This document shows, in pieces, positions 31,400-43,158 of a stretch of DNA of 64,000 nt. Every line of letters begins with the position of its first letter. The stretch's first letter is position 1. The notes below the pieces were generated by a model. That model worked only from the letters and a program-made list of their open reading frames with translations. It searched no databases and was not told the origin of the DNA. Both the position numbers and the translations under genes were made by a program. The DNA is from Thinopyrum elongatum (taxonomy: Eukaryota > Streptophyta > Magnoliopsida > Poales > Poaceae), in contig CM022298.1 of NCBI GenBank assembly GCA_011799875.1, forward strand, positions 197,460,076 through 197,524,075, in the 5' to 3' direction.

Positions 31400-34300
31400 A
31401 GAAAAGCGCTTGTTGGGAGACAACCCAACACTTTTACCTACTGTTTTTGTGTGTTCACATGGTTAGGCTACTGTAGTGATATTGTTTTATAGCTTTTGTT
31501 TCAATAAAGTGCCAAGTAAAGCCTTTGGGATAGTGTGGATGATAGTTGACTTGATTCTGTGCAAAAACAGAAACTTTTGCGTCCAGTGCAGAAATTCTTG
31601 TCTTTTACTGGACATGGAAAAATTCTGATTTTTTTACAGTTGATGGGTATACAAATTTTCTAAGTTTTACTAATGTTTCATAATTTTTTGAGTTACAGAA
31701 GTATGACCTTAATTCAGATCTTTACGTACTGTTCTGTTTTTGACAGATTCTGTTTTCAATGCATAGTTTGCTTGTTTTATGGTTTCTATGGCTTATATTG
31801 CTTAATATAAATTATGGAAATTGTAGAGTACAGTAGGCATTGTGTGAGAACTATTATGAATCTTGTCTTTGACAGTACCAAAGTGAATGATTTGTCTTTA
31901 TCATACTAACCCATCTCACGAAGTTCCGTTAAGTTTTGTGTGATTGAAGTTTTCAAGTTTTGGGTGAGATATCGATATAAGGAGAATAAGGAGTGACAAG
32001 ACCCTAAGATTTGGGATTCCTAAGGCACCCCCAAGGAAATATTCAAGGAAGATCCAAGCAACTAAGCTTGGGGATGCCCCGGAAGGCATCCCCTCTTTCG
32101 TCTTCAACATTATCGGTAACCTCACTTGGAGCTATTATTTTATTCATCACAAGATATGTGTTTTGCTAGGAGCATCATTTTATTTTATTAGTATTTGATT
32201 GCTGTTATTTAGAATAATGTTTTGCATTTTTATTTCAATAAAAGTGGCAAGGATAGCCCTCACCATGCCTATTTTGCAAATATATGAGTTGCTGTTTCAA
32301 AACAGAAAGTTTATCGCTGTTGCAATAATTCTCCAGAAAAGTAAGAATGTTATAAAATGTTAAAACCTTTTACACAATAAGATCTGATAAATTTTCTACA
32401 GTGTGGTAAATTTTCAGAATTTTTGGAGTTAGTTAAGTATGATTACAATTGTACTCTTTACAGACTGTCCTGTTTAGACAGATTGCTGTTATGTTCGCAT
32501 TGTTTGCATATGTTTGCTTGTTTAATGATTCTATTTGAGGATAGGAGTATTAAATATGCAGAGGCATTTAGTATGCAATGTTCAATAATAATTTTAGTGA
32601 TTTGCTACAGTAGAGAATGATAAGGTTTTTGCCTTGATTTATACTAACTTATCTCACGATTTCTTGTTGAGTTTTGTGTGGATGAAGTTTTTAAGATTTA
32701 GGGAAACCGTGATATAGAAGGAATTAAGGAGACACAAAATCTCAAGCTTGGGGATGCCCAAGGCATCCCAAGATAATATTTCAAGAAGTATCAAGCATCT
32801 AAGCTTGGGGATGCCCCGGTAGGCATCCCACCTTTCTTCATCAATAATTATCGATTAGTATCGGTTGAGCCTAAGTTTTTGCTTCTTCACATGATGTATG
32901 CTATACTTAGAATTTCATTTTTTTTTTGCTTGCTGTTTTAATAAAATAATTAGATCTGAAACTTTTAAACAAGAGAGAGTCCTCACATAGCTTCCCATTT
33001 ACTTAACTGCTCGCTTGATCTTCACTTATATCTTTTTGGAGTAGTTTGTCTTTTGCTCTCGTGCTTCACTTAAATTTATTTGAGAGCTTGTTAGTAGCAA
33101 TGGTAATATATAAATTTAGTCCCAAAGTGATAGATATTCAAGAGGGATATAATAAAAACTTTCATGTAGATCATTGGATATGATAAGTTTGATTCCTTAC
33201 AATAGTTTTGCGAGATGGAGATAATAATATGTGAGTCATGTTGGTGAGTAATTATGCTTTAGTAAGAATATTGGTGTTAAGGTTTGTGATTCCATATGCA
33301 AGCACGGAAGTCAATAGTTATGCAATGAAATTACATCCTACTTGTGGTGCATTATTCGGTGTTAGTTATGCTCAATGCCCGTTTATGTGAATTTTCGTTT
33401 CTTGGTTGGTTGCTTCTCAATCTATTTGCTAGCCTCCATTTGTACAAAGTGGGAATACTACTTGTGCATCCAAACTCCTTAAAACAAGTTGTGCCAAATG
33501 AGTCCACCATACCTACCTATATGCAGTATTTCCATGCCGTTCTAAGCAAATTTGTATGTGCCATCTCTAAATTTTCAAAATGATTTCCTTTTTGTGTGCT
33601 CGTACCGCTCATGAAGCGGCAGGGGGTGGCCAATATTTTCCATGCTAGATGTGTTATTCTCAAGATGAGTGTATATTCACTTGTCATTGCACGAGAGTAC
33701 GGCAAAGGTATTAGGGATGCCCAGTCCCGAAATGAAAAATGAATTTACTTTATGTTGTCAAATAATAAATTCCTTGGAAAGTGTTGGTATGGAGGGCACC
33801 TGTGGATATGGCTAGCCATGGATTGTGAAAGAATGGTGGAAAAAGGAATAAACTTTATTTTTTGTTTGGGAACCGCCTATGATATATCTAGCATGGAAAG
33901 TGTTGGGGATTACTCGGTCGTTTTCGTTGACGGGAAAAGTATGCCTCCCAAAATCTTTTATCTCTTAATTTAAGCTTTGAGCTCTGGCACCTGTACAAAT
34001 CCCTACTTCCCTCTGCGAAGGGCCTATCTATTTACTTTATGCAATTTTTATTTTTATTTGAGTCTCCATCTTCTCTTATAAAGCACCAACTAAGGGGCAC
34101 TATGATCGTACTTGAGCATTGGATATAGCTAATATGCGAGTGTGTTTCATGAATGGATCAATGATTGAGCATGATCGGCTAGGGATAGCTTTCTTTAGTG
34201 TTGATATTTTGAAAGACATGGTTGCTTGTTGATATGCTTGAGTATTGAAACCTCCATGTCAAAACTAGACTATTGCTTTGAACCATATAAAAGTCCATAT

Positions 34301-34417
34301 GTCCATGCTACAAAAGAAAAGAATATGTGATGAACATATTAGGCAGCATTCCACATCAAAAATTCTGTTTTATCATTTACCTACTCGAGGACGAGTAGGA
34401 ATTAAGCTTGGGGATGC
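31400..34417 (+). repeat. Athila-type non-coding 3' region with degenerate ~730-bp duplication and PPT-like motifs
   Basis: Two diverged units (about 31490-32160 and 32225-32880) share TTTCAATAAAAGTG at the start, ATCTCACGA then GAGTTTTGTGTG in the middle, and AAGCTTGGGGATGCCCCGG then AGGCATCCC at the end. The phrase AAGCTTGGGGATGC, which is also the polypurine stretch before the LTR, occurs near 30599, 32065, 32742, 32802 and 34403. A hairpin (TGTTGGG-CCCAACA) is at 31411-31430. The remainder to 34417 holds no credible gene. Confidence 0.65.
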
Positions 34418-36064
34418 TGATACGTCTCCAACGTATCTATAATTTTTGCTTGTTCCATGCTGTTATATTATCATTCTTGGATGTTTTACAATCATTTTAT
34501 AGCAACTTTATATCATTTTTTGGGACTAACCTATTGACATAGTGCCCAGTGCCAGTTGCTGTTTCTTGCTTGTTTTTTACTTCTCAGAAAATCAATACCA
34601 AACAGAGTCCAAACACAGCGAAACTTTTTGGAGATTTTTTCTGGACCAGAAGACACCCGGTGGGCCAAAGAAGTACCAGAGGGGAGCTCCGAGGGGAGCA
34701 CAACCCACCAGGGCGCGCCTGGGGGCCCCGACGCGCCCAGGTGGGTTGTGCCCACCTCGGTGGCCTCCCGCACCACCTCTTCGCCCTATAAATTCCCAAA
34801 TATTCTAAAAACCCAGGGGGAAACCCTAGATCAGAAGTTCCGCCACTGCAGGCCTCTGTAGCCATGAAAAACCAATCTAGACCCCATCCCGGCACCCTGC
34901 CGGAGGGGGAAATCATCACCGGTGGCCATCTTCATCATCCCTGCGGCCACCATGATGAGGAGGGAGAAGTCCACCCTCGGGGCTGAGGGTTTGTACCAGT
35001 AACTGTGTTTAATCTCTCTCTCTCTCTCTCTCTCTCGTGTTCTTGAGATGTCACGATCTTGATGTATCGCAGGCTTTGTTAATATAGTCGGATCATATGG
35101 TGTTTTCCCCTCTCTATCTTGTGATGAATCGAGTTTTCCCTTTGAGATTTCGTTTTATCGGATTGAATACTTTTATGGATTTGAGAGCACTTGATCTATG
35201 TCTTGGCACTCAACTCGCGGATTCTCGAGGTGACATTGGGGTAATCTATGCATAGGGGTTGATGCACGTTTTCATCCTTGTTTCTCCGGTAGAAATCTTG
35301 GGGCACTCTTTGAGGTTCTTTGTGTTGGATCGAGTATTATGAATCTGAAATTGTTTGATGCGTATCGTATAATTAACTCATGGATACTTGTGGTGACATT
35401 GGAGTATCTAGGTGACATTAGAGTTGGTTGATGCGTATCATATGGTGTTATTTTAGTACGAACTCTTGGATAGATCGAACAGAAAGAATAACTTTGTGTT
35501 ATTTTAGTACGAACGCTTGAATAGATCGAACGGAAAGAATAACTTTAAGGTGGTTTCGTACCCTACAAACAATTTCTTCTTATGTTCTCCGCTAGATAAG
35601 AACTTTGGAGTGATTCTTCATCGCACGTTGAGGGATAGTTATATGATCCAATTAGATTAGCATTGTTGAGAGATTGCACTAGCGAAAGTACGGACCCTAG
35701 GCCTCATTTTCAAGCATTGCAATACCGTTTGTGCTCACTTTTGTTACTTGCTACCTTGCTGTTTTTTTATTGTTACTATTACAAAAAGCAATATCTACTA
35801 TCATTACTACACTTTTATTACCATCTCTTCGCCGAACTAGTGCACCTATATAAATTACCATTGTATTTGGTGTGTTGGGGACACAAGAGACTCTTTGTTA
35901 TTTGGTGGCAGGGTTGTTTGAAAGAGACCATCTTCATCCTACACCTCCCATGGATTGATAAACCTTAGGTCATCCACTTGAGGGAAAATTGCTACTGTCC
36001 TACAAAACTCTACGCTTGGAGGCCCAACACGAGTGTACAAGAACAAGTTGTGTAGTAGACATCA
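34418..36064 (+). repeat. 3' LTR of the Athila-type element
   Basis: It starts TGATACGTCTCCAACG after a purine-rich GCTTGGGGATGC and ends GTGTAGTAGACATCA; 1647 bp. CTATAAATTC near 34787-34796 is a likely TATA box. A (CT)n tract lies at about 35012-35036. Related LTR pieces occur at 39855-40448 (minus) and 43159-44611 (plus). GTTAC after the end could be the target duplication; no partner is visible. Confidence 0.8.
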
Positions 36065-36086
36065 GTTACCAACGTCTGGACAGTGT

Positions 36087-38396
36087 ATGAGGATGCCGCC
36101 GAAGCGCACCATCGGAGGGAGTGGCGATGCCGGGGCTGGTGAAGCACCCGCGCAACGCGTGAAGCTAGGCACAGAGGTTGCCATCGCCGCTAACGAGGTC
36201 TCGCGCGGGCAGCAGCATGACCTTGACTTTGTCGGCACCGTCGTGCCCCCCAGCCGGAGCCGGAGGTCAACAGCAACTCCGGCAACGACTGCGACTCCCA
36301 CGGAAAACCGGTTAGTCATCTATATACCCATTTGTGCGGCAAACATATCATGTGTTTTCTCTGGTTACTTACCCCCTCTCTAATTTTTTTGGAATACAAA
36401 TCCTATGGTTATGTTCTCTCAGTCCATGAAATCAGAGTAATTAAGATCCGTTAGATGCACGTAGTGTATTGATTGTTTGAATGTTATCCGTATAGAGTTA
36501 TTGATTAATTGTTTGTTCTGTACAAATGATTTTTGCTAATAATCCAACTAGGGTTAGCGTGCATGCTAATAATTCATGGCCAGATCTTGAGAATTGATTT
36601 TAAATGTCCTACATATATGTTTGTGCCTTTTTTCTTCCAGATCTTGAGAATTGATTTTGAATGTCCTACATGTATGTTTCTGCCATTTTTTTTCTTTCAG
36701 ATTGGTACGTACACAGATGAGGCTCCGGCCAGCGCCGCCGTCAGATGTAGATCTTGGACCCGGCTGCGTGGCCAGAAGCGGCCACGCCCCCATAGACCTG
36801 AGGAACCAGTAGAATCTCCGACAGACCGCATCAGCGATCTCCCGGACGACATCCTTGGGGAGATCATCTCCCTTCTCCCCACCAAGGATGGCTGCCGCAC
36901 ACAAGTCCTTGCATCTCAGTGGCGCACTCAGTGGCGCGCCGCGCCTCTTAATCTCGACTGTCGTCAGCTATCTGTCGATGATGATTCTGAACTCCCCGGA
37001 GCCATCATCTCCTCCCACCAGGGCTCCGTTCAACGCATCTGCATCCCGGCATGCTACCTGCTGGACATACCCTGCACGGTGGCTGCTTGGCTGACATCCT
37101 GTCAATTCGATAAACTCCAACAGCTTGAGTTCTACCATGACTATGTATGTAACATACCACGAACCGCTGTATCTATGCCCTCACGACCGATGTCCATCTC
37201 GTGGTTTTCCTCCTGTCTCCACACCGCCACCTTCGCCCGGTGCCATCTAGCAAACAATCTGGTACAAATGCTTCGACTCTCATTGCTAAAAAAACTTGCG
37301 CTTGTGGTGGTTGATCTGTCGGAGGCCGCACTGCACAGCATCATCCACTCTAGCTGCCCTGCCCTGGAGCGCTTGCTGCTTGTTTTTGGAATAGAAATTC
37401 GTATCCGTTGTCTCAAAATAAAGTCGCCCCACCTTGTAAGCATGGGAATTTGTTTTTTTTTGGACATGATCTTATCATCAAAGATGCCCCTTCACTTCAA
37501 AGGTTGCTCCTTGATTCTACTATAGTACCTTTGTAAATAACTGTAGTCTCTGCGCCTAAACTGGAGACCTTGGGTGCAATTCGTGATCCTTTTAGATGGT
37601 TCAAGATGGTATTTGGCTCCACACCTATTGAGGTACTGTATATTATTCACGTAAACTTTTGTAATCTGTTTTTTTTTCATTTGTGCGCATAAGTTAAGTA
37701 TCATCTTGTAGTACACTTTTGTTACTAATATTATGTTCTATGCTCAATGAAGAGCTTGTCCATCCTATCAGTGGCGGTGGATTCTGTCAAGACCTTACAT
37801 ATCAGTATGTGGTGTTTTGATCTGAACACGATTATTGGCTTGTTGCAATGCTTTCCATGTCTGGAGAATTTGTATATAAAGGTGATGATTTCACGCACAT
37901 TGAAAGCCCATATATAATGTACTATAATTAATCGTTCAGCTATCACTCTTTCAACATAATCTTTTTTAGAACTTTAACTATTTTCAATCTTCATCTCTAT
38001 TTAGGCACTAACACATGGAGAAAAAGGTATAACCAATCGATGGTTCAAGAAGCACCGTGATTTCTCAGATCTCATGACATTCATTTGAAGATAGTAACGC
38101 TGGAAGGATATGCATCCAACAATGCAAACACTAGCTTTGTCACGTTCTTCATGTTGAATGCGAGGGCACTATTGTCCGTGAGGATTAAGTTTTTCGACAA
38201 GAAATTTCTTATGGCTGCAAGTGTTGAACAGCATAAAAAGAAGTTTCAGGTGGACCTAAGGGCTTCTGATCGTGCTCGGCTTCTATTTACAACTGCTTGT
38301 CATCATGGACCAGTAGAATTTCTGGCCCGGGATCTTGATTTTATGGATCAGACCGATCCATTTGACTTTAACTACCAAAAACTTTGGTTGAGTTAG
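36087..38396 (+). pseudogene. F-box / leucine-rich-repeat (FBD-like) gene, broken
   Basis: Likely exons: 36087 or 36093-36310, 36701-37632, 37753-37881 and 38005-38396. Exon 2 carries the F-box (DRISDLPDDILGEIISLLPT), then LRR-like sequence (LRLSLLKKLALVVVDLSE, SSCPALERLLLVFGIEI). Later exons continue the family pattern (IGLLQCFPCLENLYIK; ALTHGEKGITNRWFKKHRDF). Such proteins recruit targets to SCF ubiquitin ligases. Breaks: a frameshift in the T-run at 37453-37461, TAA at 37534-37536 and a one-base deletion near 38060. The proposed exon 1 also ends out of phase with the F-box frame, so either that junction is wrong or it is another lesion. Confidence 0.8.
36583..36700 (+). repeat. Tandem 59-bp duplication at an intron 3' end
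   Basis: GATCTTGAGAATTGATTTTR followed by AATGTCCTACATRTATGTTT occurs twice in a row, each copy ending in a pyrimidine-rich stretch and CAG or CCAG. This gives two possible splice acceptors in front of the F-box exon. Confidence 0.85.
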
Positions 38397-39854
38397 ATGT
38401 CATTGTCCTGTTCAATCTGGATTTTGTCTAAACCTGATGAGCAATTAATCCTTGTGCTTTTGTACCGTTTGTAAGCTGGAGTTAGATATTGTTGCCCTTT
38501 TCAACTCAGCTTTGACCCTTATTTTCTTTCATACTGGGCCAATGGCTTGCCATTTCTTTAATTAATACATAAATATTATAAGCATTCACAACATAGGGAA
38601 AGAACATCACTCTCGCGGGATCCTTGAGATCTTTATTCATTACAGAACCGCAAGTTCTTAGCGCCCACCAACACCCACAAACTTATTTTCAGCTAGCACA
38701 CCAAATGGGCTGTAATTCTTAATAAGAAGAGCTGCATGGTAGTGACAGATTTGGATTTGTCATTTGGGACCCATGAGGAAAAAGCCTATCCAGGGCGGTG
38801 CCGACTCAACAGTAAACATTGAGAAACCTGGTTTTAAAATTACTGTAAATCCAAAACTCGCCTCAAAATCATGAAACTTGGCATGGTGTATGACATGGCA
38901 CCAACATGCTGTGGTAAAAAATTAGTCCAATTTGGGACAAGTTTTGGTACAAACTTCTTACAAACCGGAGCTTCTCTCAAAAAGGCTCATGGTTCCGAGA
39001 CGGAACTTGTCACCTATGTGTGCGAAACGACATACGCTGTCTCTTCCCGCCTTGATTTATTTTATAGAGGCAATGTGCAACTATAGGAGCGTCGTCCTAA
39101 AAATATGAAATTATTCAGGGTTCGTTTTGCCTTTTTATACATTATTTGAGTTTTCTAGGCATTTTGGAACATACTTTGGTGTGTGCAAAGGTCATGTGTG
39201 TACTAGCCACAATCAAGTCCTTATAAGTTATAAGTACATATGCTGTTGTTCTGTGTGCAATGACATCGCACACAGACCATACTAGGGAACTCGTCGGTGA
39301 TGATTTCATCAATCGCTGACAATTGTATACCACCAAGCGTTTGCCCACAACACACACGGCTTATTAGCAGCAATCATCTGTATTATTATCGTTCTTCGCA
39401 CACATTTCTAATTACAGACCTGTTTGCCGCGTATCACACACATCTTGTTAAATTGAACCGTTTCTGTTCTCTTGGCTCAAAGCAAACAGTTCATCCAAGT
39501 GAACCGTATGCCGTATATCGCACACACCTTGATATGGCTGACCGTTTCTTTTGGGTTGCCTAATCACAAATAGTTCATCCGAGTGAACTGTATGCCGTAT
39601 ATCCCACACGCCTTCATCTGCCTGCCCGTTTCTGTTGTTCTGCCTCATCGCAAACAGTTCATTGAACTCAACCGTATGCCTAGCATCGCACACGCAACTA
39701 AAATCTGAACCGTGTTTGATGTATCCGCCATCGCAAATGTTTTGCACCTTTTTTAATGGTTTTTTACATCACCGTTTGCGATTAATGCATCGCACACAGT
39801 TTCATCGAAGGGTCTCTGATTGTAGTGTCGCGTTAGCAGCATCCTGCAGTAGTG
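38397..39854. mobile_element. Non-autonomous CACTA element; right end at 39854, left end not located
   Basis: The right terminus reads GCATCCTGCAGTAGTG, the complement of a CACTACTGCAGG-type start. Next to it is a tandem array with an 84-bp period (copies at 39484, 39568, 39652) built on AACAGTTCATCNNAGTGAAC and CGTATATCGCACAC. Leftward the sequence (from about 38750) resembles non-coding Triticeae CACTA DNA, with ACGACATACGCTGTCTCTTC and repeated GCACACAG motifs. No transposase is present. I did not find the left CACTA end; 38397-38750 may be ordinary flank of the F-box gene. Confidence 0.55.
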
Positions 39855-40448
39855 AGAGAGAGATCTAACTACTATGGATCCGTAGGTCCTAAAGGAACTA
39901 CTCACACACACCATCATGGAGGTACCAAGGTTAATGAAGATGGCCACCCCAATGGTTTTCCCCTCCGACAGAACTCCGTAATAGGGCTCCAAATGGGATC
40001 GCTTCAAAACAGAGGCTTTGCGGTGGCGATAAAATTGTTTCGGGTCTCGCTTCGAGGGTTTCTGAATATATGTAAATTTATAGGACAAGAATTAGGGAAA
40101 ACGGAGGCTCGTGGGGCCCACAAGCCTGGGTGGCTCAACCACCCATAGGCCGCGCCATCCACTCTTGTGGGAGCCTCCTGGGCCCTCTGGTCTTCTCCTG
40201 AGCTTCTAGTGTTTTTTTTTGTCCAGAAAAAATTGTCAAAAATTGGCATCATGTTTGGACCTCCTTAGGTATTGATTTTCTATAAAACCAAAAACAAGCA
40301 GAAAACATCAACTCCACTGGGCACTAAATGAATATGTTAGTCCAGAAAAATACTACAAAATGATGTAAAATGATGGCAAAGGTATGTATTAATGATAATA
40401 TAATAGCATGAAACAATAAAAAATTATAGATACGTTAGAGATGTATCA
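39855..40448 (-). repeat. Truncated LTR, same family as the Athila-type LTR, reverse orientation
   Basis: On the minus strand it starts TGATACATCTCTAACGTATC and keeps the landmarks ATTTAGTGCCCAGTGGAG, GTTTTCTGCTTGTTTTTGG and GAGTAGTTCCTTTAGGACCT. It stops exactly at the CACTA right end. About one third of an LTR length remains. Confidence 0.75.
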
Positions 40449-41915
40449 ATGACACCTTGAGTGTTTTGGATATTGTTGGACAAAACTGTGAGGGACTATT
40501 GTGTTTGCTAGTGCACACAGAGAAATATGGGGAGTATCGAGGAGTTTGCTATACACTAATGTGATGATTATGTATGCAGCAGAGAAGAATGCTAAAGCCA
40601 TCGAGGAGATTCTGTGTCAGAGATGACCCCCAAAAATGGATGTGCTGAAGCAATTGTTGCTGAGTGTCGTTTGAGGAGAATTGACTGCAGCAGAGAAGAA
40701 TGAAAATGTAGTTTTATTTTGTAGTTTCATTTTCTTTTATTGAGTCATAAGGAAACCATACTATTAAGAGGGATTCAAATGTTTCGAGACTTCTGGCTAT
40801 GTCGATGCTTAACCGAAATGTATCCCAAGCGAGATGAGAAAAATCTTTATGTGCGTTGAGTTTTTACTCGTCAAAGACGTTGTTCTTCTGGGCTTCGAAA
40901 GAAATCCTCAAGAAATAGATCCAGCTTGACTTGTTCCTCAAGTAATTTGTTTGCGTGTGTTTGTAATCCGACTATTGGAGACGTGTTGGTTGGCCATTGG
41001 TTTGGCTGAAGGCCCTAATTGGTCATTTCACCTTCAAGGTTGCCCAGTCTATAAATAGCCACCCCTCCCAACCGTTGTTGGTTGGCTGCTTCATTTGATT
41101 TGAGAAGTGTTTGTCTGAGCACTCCTCTATGAGAGATTAAGTGAATCCACTGAGAGAAACCCTAGATCCAAAACTTAGATAGTGGTTGAGCATCACGTGA
41201 ATCTAAGTTGAGAGTTCTTGAGCCTATTACTTTTGAGATCTGCCTACTCTCTAGACAGTTAGGCATCTGTCTGAGCGACTAAGAGTAATTGTGGACACCG
41301 AAGACAAAGTCTGTTAAAGGTTTGGAGATTGCCGAGAAGAATCTACCATGAGTGAAATCAATTGAAGTTCAAAGAATTTCACATTGAGGAGAGTAGGACA
41401 GAGAGAGGTTTGGTATTGTGCTCAATCGCAAGTCCCTGCAAGCAGACGTAGCTCTTTTGCAGAAGAATGATCTAGTCTACCAAATGCTTTGTTGCCATCG
41501 AGCACCTCTGGTTCTTTCTCATTACCACACTACTTTCTGTGATTTCTTTCAGCTGAGTTATCTTTCGTGTGGTTGTTCTTCATTGACTATGTATGTTCAT
41601 TTATCTTGTGCATTCCTATCAGTGTTGAGATCATGTCCTATTTCGTGTTATCTCTCATTATGCTTAAGATAGTTTGTCTTTTTTTTTGTCTAATATTCAT
41701 CTATAGCTACTTAGTTATTCTTTTGTCGCTGGCTCTAATGGATATCTCGCAGTAGTTGCTTAGTTTTTCATCTTAGTCATTCTCGTCAGTAACTTATCTT
41801 CAAGTTTTTTTTGCTTCTATTAGTTTATTTCCGATGTGTAGTGCTGATAGTTTTGAAGTTTCGCAAGAAATTTTAAATCTCCCATTCACACCCTCTGGTT
41901 GATATACTTAGATCC
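40449..41915 (+). repeat. Probable LTR retrotransposon fragment (LTR-like, non-coding)
   Basis: A TATA-like TCTATAAATAGCC at 41048-41060 is followed by leader-like sequence, and TTTTAAATCTCCCATTCACA followed by CCCTCTGG near 41871-41900 is the kind of ending seen on many grass copia LTRs. I could not fix either LTR end and no coding domain is present. Confidence 0.4.
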
Positions 41916-43158
41916 TACAAGATCTCAAATTATGTGTCAATGTGCAGTGGGGGTGCAAAAAAGAAAAAGTACAAGATTTCGAAGTACAAAATGTTGGGGG
42001 AACCTTCATGGAACATCCTAACAAAACGAGGATCATCGCTAAACCTGTACATCGTGTTTTGATAAGTCACTACATCGTGCTTGTCCAGGGTTCTCGACTT
42101 CCAATTGAGTTTTACATTCAATTATTATTCACTCATGGTTGCTATAGTAGATATTTAGACATCATACATAGAATAACCAAATGCATGTGCACTTCATTAG
42201 GTTCCTGCCATTTATAGGATCTGAAATACACAATGATCAGGCTAGTTCATAATATGCTCATGATGTTTAGTTGCACCTAAATCTTGTCATACCAATGATG
42301 TTCTTTAGGTCTGCTTGTATGCTTGTGGTTTTGGTATGTAATTAAGTGGTGTGGAAGAGTTTCTCACACGCATGTTCATGTTCAATTTCTTGTTTGTCTG
42401 AGCCAAACTACAACTGCTCAGTTTGATTACTTGTTGTTCGTGACCTAACTGAGTTGGCCAATCATATACATATAAGAGAGTGATCCCAACTAACTTATTT
42501 ATCTCAACATGCAAGCATGCCACATCACCATACAATAATGGATGGGATAAGGCCCACATTAACATGCAATCATGCATGGAAAAAGATCCACCATCACATA
42601 TAATAAGTCGTATGTATTTTTAATTTTGTTTCACATGTTATTAATCTAAAATATTATATTTCATACAATCAAATATCATTGAAATATATTGCAACCGATT
42701 CCCGCAACAACGCGGGGGGTATCATCTAGTTATTTAAAAACTCCTCCCTATTGTAGTGGGCTTGTAGAACTCATAGATGGCATAAAGGAATGCATGTGCA
42801 CTTAATTAGACTCGCCAAGAGTTCCTGGAGGTCCATTACACAAATGTACATCTAGTTTATACTAGGCACAAAACATTAAATGCTTGTTTCATTATGTGCA
42901 AGAGATATGTCATGTATCATTGTGTGGTCTCAATGTATTACACATCGGTGCTTTAGTGTTGCCCACATAACAGAATGTATGCCTATTTTTCTTCCATGTA
43001 AGGAGATATGAAATTAGTCGTCTCACCTTGCATAGGGGGTACAACAAAGAAAAGGCACAAGATTTCCAAGTATATCATGTTAGGGACACCTTCATGGAAA
43101 ATCGCAAACAAAAGGAGGAGGAGCGTTGAGCCTGTACAATCCATTATGGTAAGCCACT
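41916..43158. repeat. Repeated non-coding segments and possible Helitron end
   Basis: A ~150-bp segment at about 41945-42078 recurs, diverged, at about 43010-43158 (shared CAAGATTTCSAAGTA, ACCTTCATGGAA, CCTGTACA, TAAGYCACT). The second copy is cut at its end by the LTR at 43159. The rest is AT-rich with no gene. Confidence 0.5.
42690..42729 (+). mobile_element. Possible Helitron 3' terminus
   Basis: A short GC hairpin (CCCGC ... GCGGG at about 42700-42716) is followed about ten bases later by CTAG at 42726-42729 and then T. This fits the Helitron 3' rule (hairpin, short spacer, CTRR, insertion before T). The 5' TC end was not found and no replicase gene is present. Confidence 0.45.

Larger units (their letters stand above)
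30336..36064 (+). mobile_element. Athila-type Ty3/gypsy element, 3' part (Sabrina/WHAM-like), 5' truncated
   Basis: It contains a decayed ORF (30400-31399), a 3-kb non-coding region with internal duplication (31400-34417), a polypurine-like AGCTTGGGGATGC and a full 3' LTR (34418-36064). The LTR start TGATACGTCTCC and the GCTTGGGGATGC phrases recur in abundant Triticeae gypsy families; I associate them with Sabrina/WHAM from memory. There is no gag or pol, so the left side is deleted or replaced. Confidence 0.7.

Noticed and set aside
34531..34919. Overlapping frames on both strands inside the Athila-type LTR
   Set aside because: They lie across the GC-rich LTR promoter region near the TATA box and have no domain.
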